Assembly (NCBI RefSeq): GCF_003269425.1
Contig: NZ_CP030104.1
Coordinates: 3,319,001 to 3,383,000, forward strand
Direction: 5' to 3'
DNA length: 64,000 nucleotides
Source of the DNA: Flagellimonas maritima
GTDB lineage: Bacteria; Bacteroidota; Bacteroidia; Flavobacteriales; Flavobacteriaceae
Shown: positions 35,192-44,129 of the stretch, in pieces
How positions within the stretch are numbered: position 1 is the stretch's first letter
Layout: every line of letters starts with the position of its first letter
Position numbers and translations under genes: made by a program
The notes under the pieces: model-generated
Told to the model about the DNA's origin: nothing
The model's input: the letters and a program-made list of their open reading frames with translations, nothing else
Database searches by the model: none

Positions 35192-35680
35192 ATGAGAAAA
35201 ATAATTTACACATTAACGGTTCTATTTGTTTTCGCCGCCTGCAACGACGAAAAGAAAGTGCTTTCAGAACAATTGGACGAGTTACAAATGCAAAATGACA
35301 GTATTGAAAAAATCCATAGCGAATTTCAGTCCACCCATAATCAGATGATGGACAAGCACGAACAATTCAAATCTAAACTAAACAACATGGAAATTAAGGA
35401 TTCCACTGTTTTGGAAGATGTTGCTCGTCATGAAGTGATTTTGAAACAGCATGATGCAGTTTTGGCTGGTCATGATAAAATGATAAAAGCCCATAAAGAT
35501 TTAAAATCTGACTTTGGGGATATGACTGCGATTGAAATGAGGGCACAACTTGAAGAAATGAAAAAAGCCCATCAAACAATGATGGATGAACACTCAAAAA
35601 TGGAAAATGAACATGGTGTTATTATGGATGACCATGAAACATTGATGAGTAAGCTTGATAGTGTAGAAACTTCTGAATAA
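35192..35680 (+). CDS. Lipoprotein with histidine-heptad coiled coil
   Basis: A 162-residue lipoprotein: signal MRKIIYTLTVLFVFAAC with Cys17 as lipidation site, then an almost entirely helical chain. All eleven histidines lie on exact 7-residue spacings in three blocks: His42, 49, 56; His80, 87, 94, 101; His127, 134, 141, 148. This puts one stripe of His along one face of a coiled coil. The last block is also Met-rich (HQTMMDEHSKMENEH). Metal binding by the stripe is plausible (inference). Relatives are sometimes labelled viral A-type inclusion protein, a name without functional content. A very strong terminator follows. Confidence 0.8.
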   Translation: MRKIIYTLTVLFVFAACNDEKKVLSEQLDELQMQNDSIEKIHSEFQSTHNQMMDKHEQFKSKLNNMEIKDSTVLEDVARHEVILKQHDAVLAGHDKMIKAHKDLKSDFGDMTAIEMRAQLEEMKKAHQTMMDEHSKMENEHGVIMDDHETLMSKLDSVETSE

Positions 35681-35700
35681 AAAAGGCTACACTTAACATA

Positions 35701-35744
35701 AAAAACCGGCGGTCTTTTATAATAGTCAAAGACCGCCGGTTTTT
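35701..35744. terminator. Strong bidirectional terminator
   Basis: A 17-bp perfect stem (left 35701-35717, right 35728-35744; core ccggcggtcttt / aaagaccgccgg) with a 10-nt loop and T-runs on both strands. It closes the plus-strand lipoprotein gene and the long minus-strand run that ends with MerC. Confidence 0.95.
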
Positions 35745-35747
35745 TTA

Positions 35748-36176
35748 TTATTCATTCTTGGTTGGTAGTGCATTGGCACAACATCCATTATTTCCACATT
35801 GACAGTATTTTCTATTATAAAGATGCAATACCACCAAAGCGAGGGAGGGTACGTAGATTATTTCCTCGGCAAGCAGAACCAGTTCCAGCTTTTCATTCAA
35901 GATAACCGTTGCAAGAAATATCCAAGAAACCCATAAGGCAAATTTCATCCAGTATTTTGAAGTGTTTCTTACCGACCAAAACACCGCTAAAAGTGATATA
36001 ATTATAAAAAGTATATCCAGAAACCCCCACCAAAATGGACTGCTGTGATGACCCTGCACGTGACCTGTATGTGCAGCAAATAAAAAAGGGGTGGCCAAGC
36101 AATGTACAAGGCACAAGCTACTGGCAAAAGAACCCCATGTGTCTGACTGAGCGGAAAATTTTAATGAAATGGCCAT
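35748..36176 (-). CDS. MerC domain-containing membrane protein
   Basis: A 142-residue protein with four membrane helices and an N-terminal Cys motif SLCLVHCLATPFLF, as in MerC mercury transporters, whose Cys pair takes up Hg(II). Chromosomal MerC-like proteins in flavobacteria are not proven to move mercury. The tail has a second Cys group (YCQCGNNGCC), typical of the flavobacterial form and a likely metal site. It is the last gene of the minus-strand run starting near 49901 or earlier, 30 bp after the preceding lipoprotein gene. Confidence 0.88.
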   Translation of the reverse strand: MAISLKFSAQSDTWGSFASSLCLVHCLATPFLFAAHTGHVQGHHSSPFWWGFLDILFIIISLLAVFWSVRNTSKYWMKFALWVSWIFLATVILNEKLELVLLAEEIIYVPSLALVVLHLYNRKYCQCGNNGCCANALPTKNE

Positions 36177-36206
36177 CTGATTTGATTGTTTGTTTGAAAG
36201 TGTTTT

Positions 36207-37031
36207 TTATGACTTTAATGTGACCGTCCTTACGACTTTGTTGAAAGGGCCTGGAATAGGATTGCCTTGTGAATCGATTAATTCCAATTGAATGATAACT
36301 TCGCCCATCGGCAACCCGATAATGATATGTGGGGCCCATTCCGTAATCACAAATTCTTCACCGTTGATGGTGGCCCTTACTTTATTCCCGTCTTCTGAAA
36401 GGGTGGTGTTGAGCACAAAAAAATCCAATAGCAGACGCTTTGTATCGGCTCCCAAATATTCCCCTTTGGGCCGACTGTAGATAAGTGTTGGGGCATCCAT
36501 ATCCAATCCATTAGAATCAACTGGATTCTCACCAACTTCCAATTTTTTTACGACCATCGAATTTTCGTTTTTTACCGATTCGTGGTAAGAGCGGCTTAAA
36601 AAAGCCACTAGATGATGCACTCCATCAGGGATTTCTTTTGAAAATGTAGGTTCATAGTGTGCGGAATAGGGTTGGTTGTTCAAAATAAAGTGGATGTGCT
36701 GTCCCTTACCTGAATTCGCTAATAGTTCGGCATTGGGACCATCCGTTTGGGCGCCCAGTTCATAGTCACTTACCATAAAGTCAAATTTGGCTTCTCCGCC
36801 TTTGGCAATCGTGCCGTCACTCAGGGATTGCAGCTCCAAAGTGGCATCTTCATAGGCCGGGGAGCCTTCTAGTTTTACCAATTCAATACTTGTATTTGTG
36901 GTTTCGTCCGCAACTTTAAGGGATTGCTCGGCAGCTTTCTTATCAACGGTATCCTTTTTCTGCTGCTTGCAAGAAATGGTTGCGGCAAATAAAAGTAGCA
37001 TTGCAAAAATCTGTGGTGTGTTCATTTTCAT
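36207..37031 (-). CDS. Putative lipoprotein with beta-sandwich (unknown function)
   Basis: A 274-residue lipoprotein; signal MKMNTPQIFAMLLLFAATISC with Cys21. The mature chain has a first domain with GGEAKFDFMVSDYELGAQT, KGQHIHFILNNQPYSAHYEP (two His) and DGVHHLVAFLSRSYHES, and a second domain with GEEFVITEWAPHIIIGLPMG and VIIQLELIDSQGNPI, resembling Ig-like folds of exported metal-related proteins. I cannot name a family. It is between the DUF5829 gene (30 bp) and merC in the same orientation. Confidence 0.7.
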   Translation of the reverse strand: MKMNTPQIFAMLLLFAATISCKQQKKDTVDKKAAEQSLKVADETTNTSIELVKLEGSPAYEDATLELQSLSDGTIAKGGEAKFDFMVSDYELGAQTDGPNAELLANSGKGQHIHFILNNQPYSAHYEPTFSKEIPDGVHHLVAFLSRSYHESVKNENSMVVKKLEVGENPVDSNGLDMDAPTLIYSRPKGEYLGADTKRLLLDFFVLNTTLSEDGNKVRATINGEEFVITEWAPHIIIGLPMGEVIIQLELIDSQGNPIPGPFNKVVRTVTLKS

Positions 37032-37061
37032 TTTTGTTGTTTTTAGTATTATGAATTGTAT

Positions 37062-38015
37062 TTAAGGATAATCTTTATAAAGGTTTTTCAAGTTCCATAT
37101 AGATTGGTTGCCCATATTGGAAATTGTGAGGTTGCCCAGTTTGGTGATACTGGTATCAGCGGTATTTAAACTGCAATGAATCTCGTTAATACGACTGAAT
37201 GCTATGGTATCGGAAGGTGTGATAGTAATGGAGATATCCCCACTTGCAATCTTCAATGATTTGTCTTTCTTTGATAGTAGCTTGCAACCCAGTTGGCGCA
37301 TTTCTTGAGCAATTCGTTTATAATCTTTGAGCGTACAAGTCATGATGATGCCGGTGATACCTTCAAATAACTGTTTTTTGCTATAGGATACTTTTAAAAA
37401 GGCTTCCCGAGAGTATTCTCGATGTTCCTTTTGGTGTAGACCATCCAAAAATGCTGGATTGTAAAATGCATACCAAGTGTGAAGAGAGGTTCTGGAAGTT
37501 GGGGAATAAAAAGCCTTGAACCACGTAATGTTTTCTTTCCGAAGTGGCACTTCAACTGTTTCGGAAAAATTTAAATATGGTTTTCCCGTTTGTTTCAATT
37601 TAGGTGTCACCCCTAAGTGAAAATGCTCGCCTTTGTTACGAAGGGCAAAACCGATTCCACTTTTGCCCACAGGCTCGTTATATTCATTGTTTGGTCCCAA
37701 AAGTTCTATAAAATGCTTATGCCCCCTGAGGTAGCACGAGGTCGTGCGGTCGTCAACAGCCTTAAAATCGGGTAATCCACCATCAATGGAGGAATAAGTC
37801 TCCTTTAAAAAATCATGTTGTGTGAATTGGCTGTAGGTAACGCTATCCAAGACAACATACAAATGGTTGAAGCTTACTTGGGATACGTTATGATTAAAAG
37901 CTTCATCGATTTTCTCTCGATCAACGATTGAAGCATCGTAGCTTTTCCGGACCTTTTCTTGACAAGAAGTCAACAACAGTACTATCACCAGATAGCTAAG
38001 TTCGCGTACATTCAT
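37062..38015 (-). CDS. DUF5829 family lipoprotein (VOC-like)
   Basis: A 317-residue protein; signal SYLVIVLLLTSC with Cys18 as likely lipidation site. The mature part starts VSFNHLYVVLDSVTYSQF and contains HKHFIELLGP, a layout like the vicinal-oxygen-chelate (glyoxalase-like) fold, where early His and later Glu often bind metal. The second half is a GITGIIMTCTLKDYKRI segment and a C-terminal beta-sandwich. Family function is unknown. The 1-bp gap to the DUF5916 stop and the 30-bp gap to the next lipoprotein gene put it in the operon. Confidence 0.8.
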   Translation of the reverse strand: MNVRELSYLVIVLLLTSCQEKVRKSYDASIVDREKIDEAFNHNVSQVSFNHLYVVLDSVTYSQFTQHDFLKETYSSIDGGLPDFKAVDDRTTSCYLRGHKHFIELLGPNNEYNEPVGKSGIGFALRNKGEHFHLGVTPKLKQTGKPYLNFSETVEVPLRKENITWFKAFYSPTSRTSLHTWYAFYNPAFLDGLHQKEHREYSREAFLKVSYSKKQLFEGITGIIMTCTLKDYKRIAQEMRQLGCKLLSKKDKSLKIASGDISITITPSDTIAFSRINEIHCSLNTADTSITKLGNLTISNMGNQSIWNLKNLYKDYP

Positions 38016-38016
38016 C

Positions 38017-40281
38017 TCAAAACTGTTTTAAAAAAGTGATTTTACTGATAAATTGTGTACTCTGCTGAATAGGGTCGAATAAATCCGTTTGGGTATCATT
38101 AAATACCAGATAAATGAAAGATAAGGGCATATATTCCCAACTAAAGCGTACGTTCCAGCGGCCTTGTTCATCAAAACTATTGTACTGGTAAAAGGTAGAG
38201 AGTTGTACCCTTGGATTGAGTGCTACGCGCAGTCCTCCAGTGTACAATCGAGTATCCAGGTCATTGCTTGCCACTCCCACATTATTAATGTTATTGTACT
38301 CATAATCGGCGGTCAGCGCAATATGGGGCAAAGGGGCATATCGCAAACCTCCTTCAAGAGTATTTCTTGTACCATTATAAAAGTCACCAAAATCGTAACC
38401 GATAGACCCCGAGAATTTCTTGGACTGGTCGGTGTTATATTTCAAAACATATCGCGTGTAACTGTAATCGCCTTGTGCAATTTGAAGTCCGAGTGGTGCA
38501 AAATCAAAATTAATATTTTGCCAAGTAGGGGTAAAGGAGGCCTCTACAAAACTGTTGTCCTTAAACCAAGTAAAAATGGGAAAGATGTAAAGGCTTGATT
38601 GCTGAAAATTACCAAAATCCTCAAAATCATGGTAATAGTTAAAGAAAGCCCCAGGATCCCATCGGCGTACAAAGGGAAGCCATTTTGGTCTGAGAATTGC
38701 ATAACCCCCTGGACTATGGTACATCACATCTTTTTGAAATACAAAACCCATATCAGGTGCATAATCTTCACTGACAAAGGCATTGAGATAACCCATATAA
38801 TAATTGTTGGTACGTTTACCTGCAAAGAGGCGTCCCGAAAATCCTGTATCCCCGGTCTCACTATCCAATGAAGTGGAGACCAAATAGGATAGGGTAATCT
38901 CGCTTTTCGGCCGTATCAATCCGTCAATGGAGATGGTGGTATTGTTTCGACTATTAATACCCAGATTATCAAAGGAATCATCCAGTCGATATGTGATCAT
39001 CGCCCCTATGTTATTTTCTTTACCATAGTTCTGGGTATAACGCGCTACTCCAAAAGTACTGCCCGTACTGTTGTCGGTTTCCCTTTGGCGAACGGCCAAA
39101 GCCGCAATCGTTCTATTTTCGTTACGGTCGGTATATCGTGCCCCTGCGTCCAATGGTGCGGGAGCTGCATTAAAGGTGTTTTCCAAGCCGATGGTTCGGC
39201 TGAAAAAAGGCCGTACCTGAAAATTTCCGCCTCCAGCCCAAATACCGGAATTCTCCAAAAAGAACTGTCGCCGTTCGGGGAAAAAGATATTGAAGCGTTC
39301 AAGGTTGTTGACGGCCCGATCAACATCAGCTTGGGCAAAATCTGTATTAATGGTCAAATCCAACACTGCATTGGGGTTTATGGCCCATTTTACATCACCC
39401 CCAATCTTTGGTTCGTTCAATTTTTCTGTAAGGACCTCTCCAGTTTTGTTTTCGTCGTATTGATAGAGCGCATAGGGTTCTACCCTAATATTTGCCGATG
39501 GTGGTGGCACTTCAAGACCTATAAGTTTAGCGGCATAGACCATCCGGTTTTCAGAAAAGGACTGTGGAATAGCAGGGAAGACTGTTTTTTCGAAATCTTT
39601 TCTAGCCAGGCGATAAAATGTAATGCCCCACTCAACAGCTTTGCCTTCAATGGGTTTATCATAGCGAATAGACTTGAAAGGAATTGCGAATTCGGCATAA
39701 TACCCTTTATCGGTGCGTTGGGTACGTACACGCCAGAGAGCATTCCAGTCCTCATCAGTATTGTTATCATTGAAACTCTGCAAATCCAATTGATTTCCAT
39801 GCGGCGTGGTCTGAAAGGAAACAGCATATTGTTTGGTATTCTGTGCATCGATTTGTATGCCAAAGACATCATTTTCCCCATTGTCAAAATCACGGCGTAA
39901 ATCTTGCATTCGTACTCCTTTTTTTCCTAAGGAGTCTGCCGCAAATACCCCCACATATAGGTTTTTTTCATCATAAAGTACCCTAACCGTAGTCAGGTTT
40001 TTTATAGGACCGCCCTGAACAGGCTCTACCCGAAAGAAATTGGTGATTGGTTCGGCACGTTCCCAGTCCGCTTCTTCTAAGCGACCGTCAATCATTAACT
40101 TTCCTATAGTTTTTGTGGCTGAAATAGTTCTGGGTATTTCGGGTGGAGGGAAATTGTCAGTTTCCTTTTCTTGAGCCAATAAAGTAGCTCCTCCACATAA
40201 AGCAGGTAGAAACAAGAAAAGCAAAAAAAGCCGATAATATTTACTTGTAATCATATTTTCTGATTGATTGTAACGGTTCAT
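38017..40281 (-). CDS. DUF5916 outer-membrane protein with CBM9-like N-terminus
   Basis: A 754-residue exported protein. After the signal peptide comes a CBM9-like domain (about 45-240: IDGRLEEADWERAEPITNFF, RVLYDEKNLYVGVFAADS) and then a DUF5916 beta-barrel (about 250-754) with aromatic-Gly strands and a terminal Phe (ITFLKQF), suggesting insertion in the outer membrane. The start may be the ATG at 40254 (MITSKYYRLFLLFL), which gives a shorter signal peptide. The family often lies beside TonB receptors; here it follows one by 89 bp. The ligand is unknown. Confidence 0.85.
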   Translation of the reverse strand: MNRYNQSENMITSKYYRLFLLFLFLPALCGGATLLAQEKETDNFPPPEIPRTISATKTIGKLMIDGRLEEADWERAEPITNFFRVEPVQGGPIKNLTTVRVLYDEKNLYVGVFAADSLGKKGVRMQDLRRDFDNGENDVFGIQIDAQNTKQYAVSFQTTPHGNQLDLQSFNDNNTDEDWNALWRVRTQRTDKGYYAEFAIPFKSIRYDKPIEGKAVEWGITFYRLARKDFEKTVFPAIPQSFSENRMVYAAKLIGLEVPPPSANIRVEPYALYQYDENKTGEVLTEKLNEPKIGGDVKWAINPNAVLDLTINTDFAQADVDRAVNNLERFNIFFPERRQFFLENSGIWAGGGNFQVRPFFSRTIGLENTFNAAPAPLDAGARYTDRNENRTIAALAVRQRETDNSTGSTFGVARYTQNYGKENNIGAMITYRLDDSFDNLGINSRNNTTISIDGLIRPKSEITLSYLVSTSLDSETGDTGFSGRLFAGKRTNNYYMGYLNAFVSEDYAPDMGFVFQKDVMYHSPGGYAILRPKWLPFVRRWDPGAFFNYYHDFEDFGNFQQSSLYIFPIFTWFKDNSFVEASFTPTWQNINFDFAPLGLQIAQGDYSYTRYVLKYNTDQSKKFSGSIGYDFGDFYNGTRNTLEGGLRYAPLPHIALTADYEYNNINNVGVASNDLDTRLYTGGLRVALNPRVQLSTFYQYNSFDEQGRWNVRFSWEYMPLSFIYLVFNDTQTDLFDPIQQSTQFISKITFLKQF

Positions 40282-40370
40282 AAATCAGTAGGTTTGATTA
40301 TCCAATACTTTAGATTAATTTTCAAATCAATTGCTATCATTTCTATGAATTATTGCATATTCCTGAGGAT

Positions 40371-42695
40371 TTAGAAAGTGTATCCTATCCGAGTTCCCAC
40401 GTAATAATTCCGGTCCATCCCAGGGTCAAAAAAGCCACCAAATCCCGAATTCAATCCATGCATTTGACTATATTTTTCATCTAAGGCATTATTGACACCT
40501 ACAAATACATTTAAACGAATTCCCTCTAACAGTCCTTGGGTGTATCCCAGCTTAAGGTCTAACAATTGATAAGAATTGTCTTTGGTACTGTTTTCGTTGT
40601 TAAGGAATATATCATCATAGAAGTTATAGGTGCCATTAAAATAAAGACCCCATTTTGTAGCAAGATCTAAACCTCCCACAATGCTATGCAAGTGTATTCC
40701 AGGGACCCTATTGCCATCAAAATTCACCTGCACTGTATTACCCTCTCCATCAACGGTCAATGAATTGTAAGATTCAAAGGTATGGTCCATGTAATTGTAA
40801 TTGGCCCATATCCGACTTTTTGGGAACAGCGAATTTTCTTCATCAAACAGGTTGTATAGCAATGCCAATTCTATACCCTGGCGGTCAATGGCTCCTGCAT
40901 TTTCATTTTCAATAAAGTCAAGATTACCCGCAGTGCCCACTACTCGTGGTACAATGACATCATTCTCATCCATACGGTAAAAAGTGAGGTCAAAGTTTAA
41001 CTTGTCGTCAAATACGGAACCCCTGATTCCCAACTCTTTGTTCCAACCGATAGTGGATTGCAAATCATTGTTTACTGTGCGATTGTTGTTTTCAAAAGCG
41101 CCTCTAGGTGGTGGTGCAAAACCTTTACTTATGTTCCCCTGAACAGCAATTTTTTCGGACAGTAGTTTGACCACTCCTATTCTTGGTGAAAAGTCATTTA
41201 CCTTACGCTCAAATTCCTGAATTCCAGTTGTATCTAGAAATTCCTGAAAATCCAATCTAAAATTATTGTAGCTGCCACCAATGGTCAATGTTGTTCTTGC
41301 TGGAAGTTTTATCTCGGCCTGGACGAAGCCCAAAACAAGTTCATTGATGATTTCCCGACTGTTTACTATTGGACTTTCAAAACCATTTGAGAATACATCG
41401 ACATCACCAAGACCACGGGTATACTCAACTCCAAAAACTAAATCTGTCGGTAAATTGAACGGTTTAAATGAATAAGTGTTGGCGGATCTTAGTGAAAATG
41501 TAGTCGTAGTGTTTTGATCGGCAGAAACAAAAAAATCATTTCCTATAAGAAAGGATCCTTCCAATACTTGATAGTTGAATGTGGTATTATTCTTCCATTT
41601 ATCGTTAAAGCGATATTGATGCCCAGCTCCAATCATCAAAAGTTGACCGATTAATCCATTATCCAATTCTGGTGAAAAATTGGATTGTCTAGGATTCTCT
41701 GCTACTTGTTCCGCTGTTAAGTTGCCTGGAATGCCATAACTTCTATCTCCAAAAATCCCAACAATGGATATGGTCTGTTTATCGTTGGGAAATACTCTTC
41801 CGAAGAGATTGATAAATTCATTTGAAGATGATGCTTCCTCACGATACCCATCGGTTTCCACATTGGAGTATTGCAACCTTAAATCGCCATTTTTACCACC
41901 TGTTGCGAAAGATATGCCAGCTCTAGTAGTACCATAAGACCCCGAAAAACCATCTAAGTTTAGTTGTGTCTTTCCAAATTCGGGAACTTTGTTCTCAAAT
42001 AAAGCAACGCCCGCAAGACCTCCTCCGTAAATGCTCCCCGAAGGACCACGGATAATGTCCAAGCTTCCGACTGCACCCATATCCAAGTAGGCCAAGGGTG
42101 GAAAACCACCTGCGGAAGTTAATGGTATCCCATTCCAATACATTTTATAGCTATCACTATGGCCAACAATGCCCAGATTACCCCCACGTATCCTAATTCG
42201 GTACCTACCTATAGTAGTGGATTCCACCTTAACCCCCGGCATTGTGCTTAGGGCCTGTTGGGGAGAACGAAAATCGAAACGTTCCAAATCGGCGAAAGTA
42301 ATACGGGAAACAGATGCAGGCGTCTCCAAAAGTCGTCTTGTACCTTCCAATGCTGTTAAGGTCACCCCGTCCAGGTTCAAGGTCTCAGCTGTCATACGAA
42401 TAACAATTTCCTTTGGATTGGTTTCAAGAGTTATACTTACTGCTCCATAACCAATATAGGACACCGCAATAGCTACTGGAAAGGAGGGTACATTTAGCTC
42501 GAAGTTTCCGTCCCCATCGGTTACTGTTCCTTTTTCTGCTCCTATTATTGAAACAGATGCCCCCATCAATGGTGCTTGGCTCAGCCCGTCGATTACTTTG
42601 CCTTGAAAAGACTGCTGTGCAAACACTGTTTGAAATGCTGATAGCATCCCAATAACGAGTGATAGCTTTAATAGCATGCTTTTAAATTTGTCCAT
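40371..42695 (-). CDS. TonB-dependent outer-membrane receptor (second in island)
   Basis: A 774-residue receptor. Order: signal peptide ending VFAQQ, carboxypeptidase-regulatory-like domain (about 30-110, QGKVIDGLSQAPLMGASVSI), plug domain (about 115-240, RITFADLERFDF, MPGVKVESTTIGRYRIRIRGG, DIIRGPSGSIYGGG), and a 22-strand-type barrel ending NYYVGTRIGYTF with terminal Phe. This architecture is siderophore- or metal-type (FecA-like) and not the SusC type, as no SusD follows. The ATG lies 4 bp after the stop of the second ABC permease, so import and the ABC system are coupled. Substrate unproven. Confidence 0.92.
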   Translation of the reverse strand: MDKFKSMLLKLSLVIGMLSAFQTVFAQQSFQGKVIDGLSQAPLMGASVSIIGAEKGTVTDGDGNFELNVPSFPVAIAVSYIGYGAVSITLETNPKEIVIRMTAETLNLDGVTLTALEGTRRLLETPASVSRITFADLERFDFRSPQQALSTMPGVKVESTTIGRYRIRIRGGNLGIVGHSDSYKMYWNGIPLTSAGGFPPLAYLDMGAVGSLDIIRGPSGSIYGGGLAGVALFENKVPEFGKTQLNLDGFSGSYGTTRAGISFATGGKNGDLRLQYSNVETDGYREEASSSNEFINLFGRVFPNDKQTISIVGIFGDRSYGIPGNLTAEQVAENPRQSNFSPELDNGLIGQLLMIGAGHQYRFNDKWKNNTTFNYQVLEGSFLIGNDFFVSADQNTTTTFSLRSANTYSFKPFNLPTDLVFGVEYTRGLGDVDVFSNGFESPIVNSREIINELVLGFVQAEIKLPARTTLTIGGSYNNFRLDFQEFLDTTGIQEFERKVNDFSPRIGVVKLLSEKIAVQGNISKGFAPPPRGAFENNNRTVNNDLQSTIGWNKELGIRGSVFDDKLNFDLTFYRMDENDVIVPRVVGTAGNLDFIENENAGAIDRQGIELALLYNLFDEENSLFPKSRIWANYNYMDHTFESYNSLTVDGEGNTVQVNFDGNRVPGIHLHSIVGGLDLATKWGLYFNGTYNFYDDIFLNNENSTKDNSYQLLDLKLGYTQGLLEGIRLNVFVGVNNALDEKYSQMHGLNSGFGGFFDPGMDRNYYVGTRIGYTF

Positions 42696-42699
42696 CTTA

Positions 42700-44127
42700 C
42701 TAAGTTGTTATGATATTTGCTTTTGTTTTCTTGCTATAAACAATAATCCCCATGAGGTATACTACAATGGAAAGTACCAGTATAATTATCATTCCCATTG
42801 AGGGTGAGGCAATTTGCGGTATGTAAGTGAACTTGGGCAAATCAGGATAATCTTTTTGTGAGAAATCTTTATTATTATAAAGAAATGGCATAAAATGCTC
42901 CCTCCAACTATTGGCAAAGGCCACTACTTGTTTTCTATAACTTTCATAGTCTCTGGTGGAAGTACCCGCCATTCGGTTCAAGGTTTCCTGTACAATGATG
43001 GCAGGTGAAATCCATTTGAACTTGCTCACCCAATCTTGCTGCTTTTGTAATTGTTCTTCGTAAGTATTGACCACGGGGGCCAGTTCTTCCCTTATTAATT
43101 TTTGTGAAGCCATGTACCGATGGTAGAATCCTCTAAACTGGGTAGTATCATTCAGTGCATATTCGGGATGGTCTCGCAAGTAATTATCCAAGATTTCATC
43201 TGCTTTCTTGGTGGATTCTGCCTTTAAAGCACGCATATCGTTAATCATTAATGTACGCGAGGGCATAGGATATAATGTATTGCCCAACTGGTTAAGCACT
43301 GAAGGTACCAGCAGGACGAAAATCACCCATAGCCCCAATAGTGCAACGGCGTTCTTTGCTGAACTTCCTACCCAAAGGTTTACCAAAAATCCTAGGGCAA
43401 ACCAAAAGAGCATATAAATCAATATGATTCCTACCAAACCGAAGAACACCTTTATCTGCGCAAAGGGATTGTATCCAAATACAAAACAAACGAAGATCAG
43501 CGCTCCAATGACCAATACGGAGAGCCAGAAAAAGCGGAGACCAAATTTTTGTAGCACCCAATTCTGAATGCCAATAGGCTGCGCCGCCAAAAGTCGTAGC
43601 GACCCACTTTCCTTTTCGGAGGAAAGTACATTATATGAAAAGGCTATAATAAGCAATGGCAATAAGTAGACGATAACAAATGCCAGGTCAAAACTGCCGA
43701 AGAGCAGTTGAACCGGACTAGTCATTTCAGTAAAGTTTAGTGCAAAATCGTCTCCCGATACTTTTGGTTTTACATAGTGCGTAAAAAGATCCGCTTGCCC
43801 TACAGAAACAAAGGCCATGGGCTGTGGCTCCATGGCTGCCACCCTGGGGTGGTAATTGCCCACTGCCATTGGACTGGTGGGAATGGTCCAGGGCGATGCA
43901 CTTACCTCTAAACCTTTTTCCACTGAATCCAATAGTTTCAGCATCATTTCATCGTTCTCTTTAACTTCTTCGTGGGCCGCAACGATATTATCTGTTCGTT
44001 TGTTCACTTTTTCCTTACCGTTGCGTGCGGCAAAACCAAAAAGCAATAACAAAATGATGCTCAAAAGCTGTATCCAGCGGCTTCGCAGCAATAGTTTTAA
44101 CTCATATTTAAAATTGTAAAATAGCAT
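42700..44127 (-). CDS. ABC-2 type transporter permease (DUF3526), second copy
   Basis: A 475-residue inner-membrane protein with an N-terminal helix, a large extracytoplasmic insert (about 40-150) and five to six helices, ending in a C-terminal helix pair. The start is put at 44127 (MLFYNFKYELKLLLRSRWIQ), 2 bp after the previous stop; the frame runs 18 codons further up but would overlap that gene. It shares length and layout with the permease at 44130-45536, so the two probably form a heterodimer with the ATPase at 45533. DUF3526 permeases occur in copper-related Nos-type and other export systems. Confidence 0.85.
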   Translation of the reverse strand: MLFYNFKYELKLLLRSRWIQLLSIILLLLFGFAARNGKEKVNKRTDNIVAAHEEVKENDEMMLKLLDSVEKGLEVSASPWTIPTSPMAVGNYHPRVAAMEPQPMAFVSVGQADLFTHYVKPKVSGDDFALNFTEMTSPVQLLFGSFDLAFVIVYLLPLLIIAFSYNVLSSEKESGSLRLLAAQPIGIQNWVLQKFGLRFFWLSVLVIGALIFVCFVFGYNPFAQIKVFFGLVGIILIYMLFWFALGFLVNLWVGSSAKNAVALLGLWVIFVLLVPSVLNQLGNTLYPMPSRTLMINDMRALKAESTKKADEILDNYLRDHPEYALNDTTQFRGFYHRYMASQKLIREELAPVVNTYEEQLQKQQDWVSKFKWISPAIIVQETLNRMAGTSTRDYESYRKQVVAFANSWREHFMPFLYNNKDFSQKDYPDLPKFTYIPQIASPSMGMIIILVLSIVVYLMGIIVYSKKTKANIITT

Positions 44128-44129
44128 GA

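Noticed and set aside
39085..39900. Plus-strand frame of 271 codons opposite the DUF5916 gene
   Set aside because: The minus-strand gene has signal peptide, CBM9-like and barrel features; the plus frame has none.
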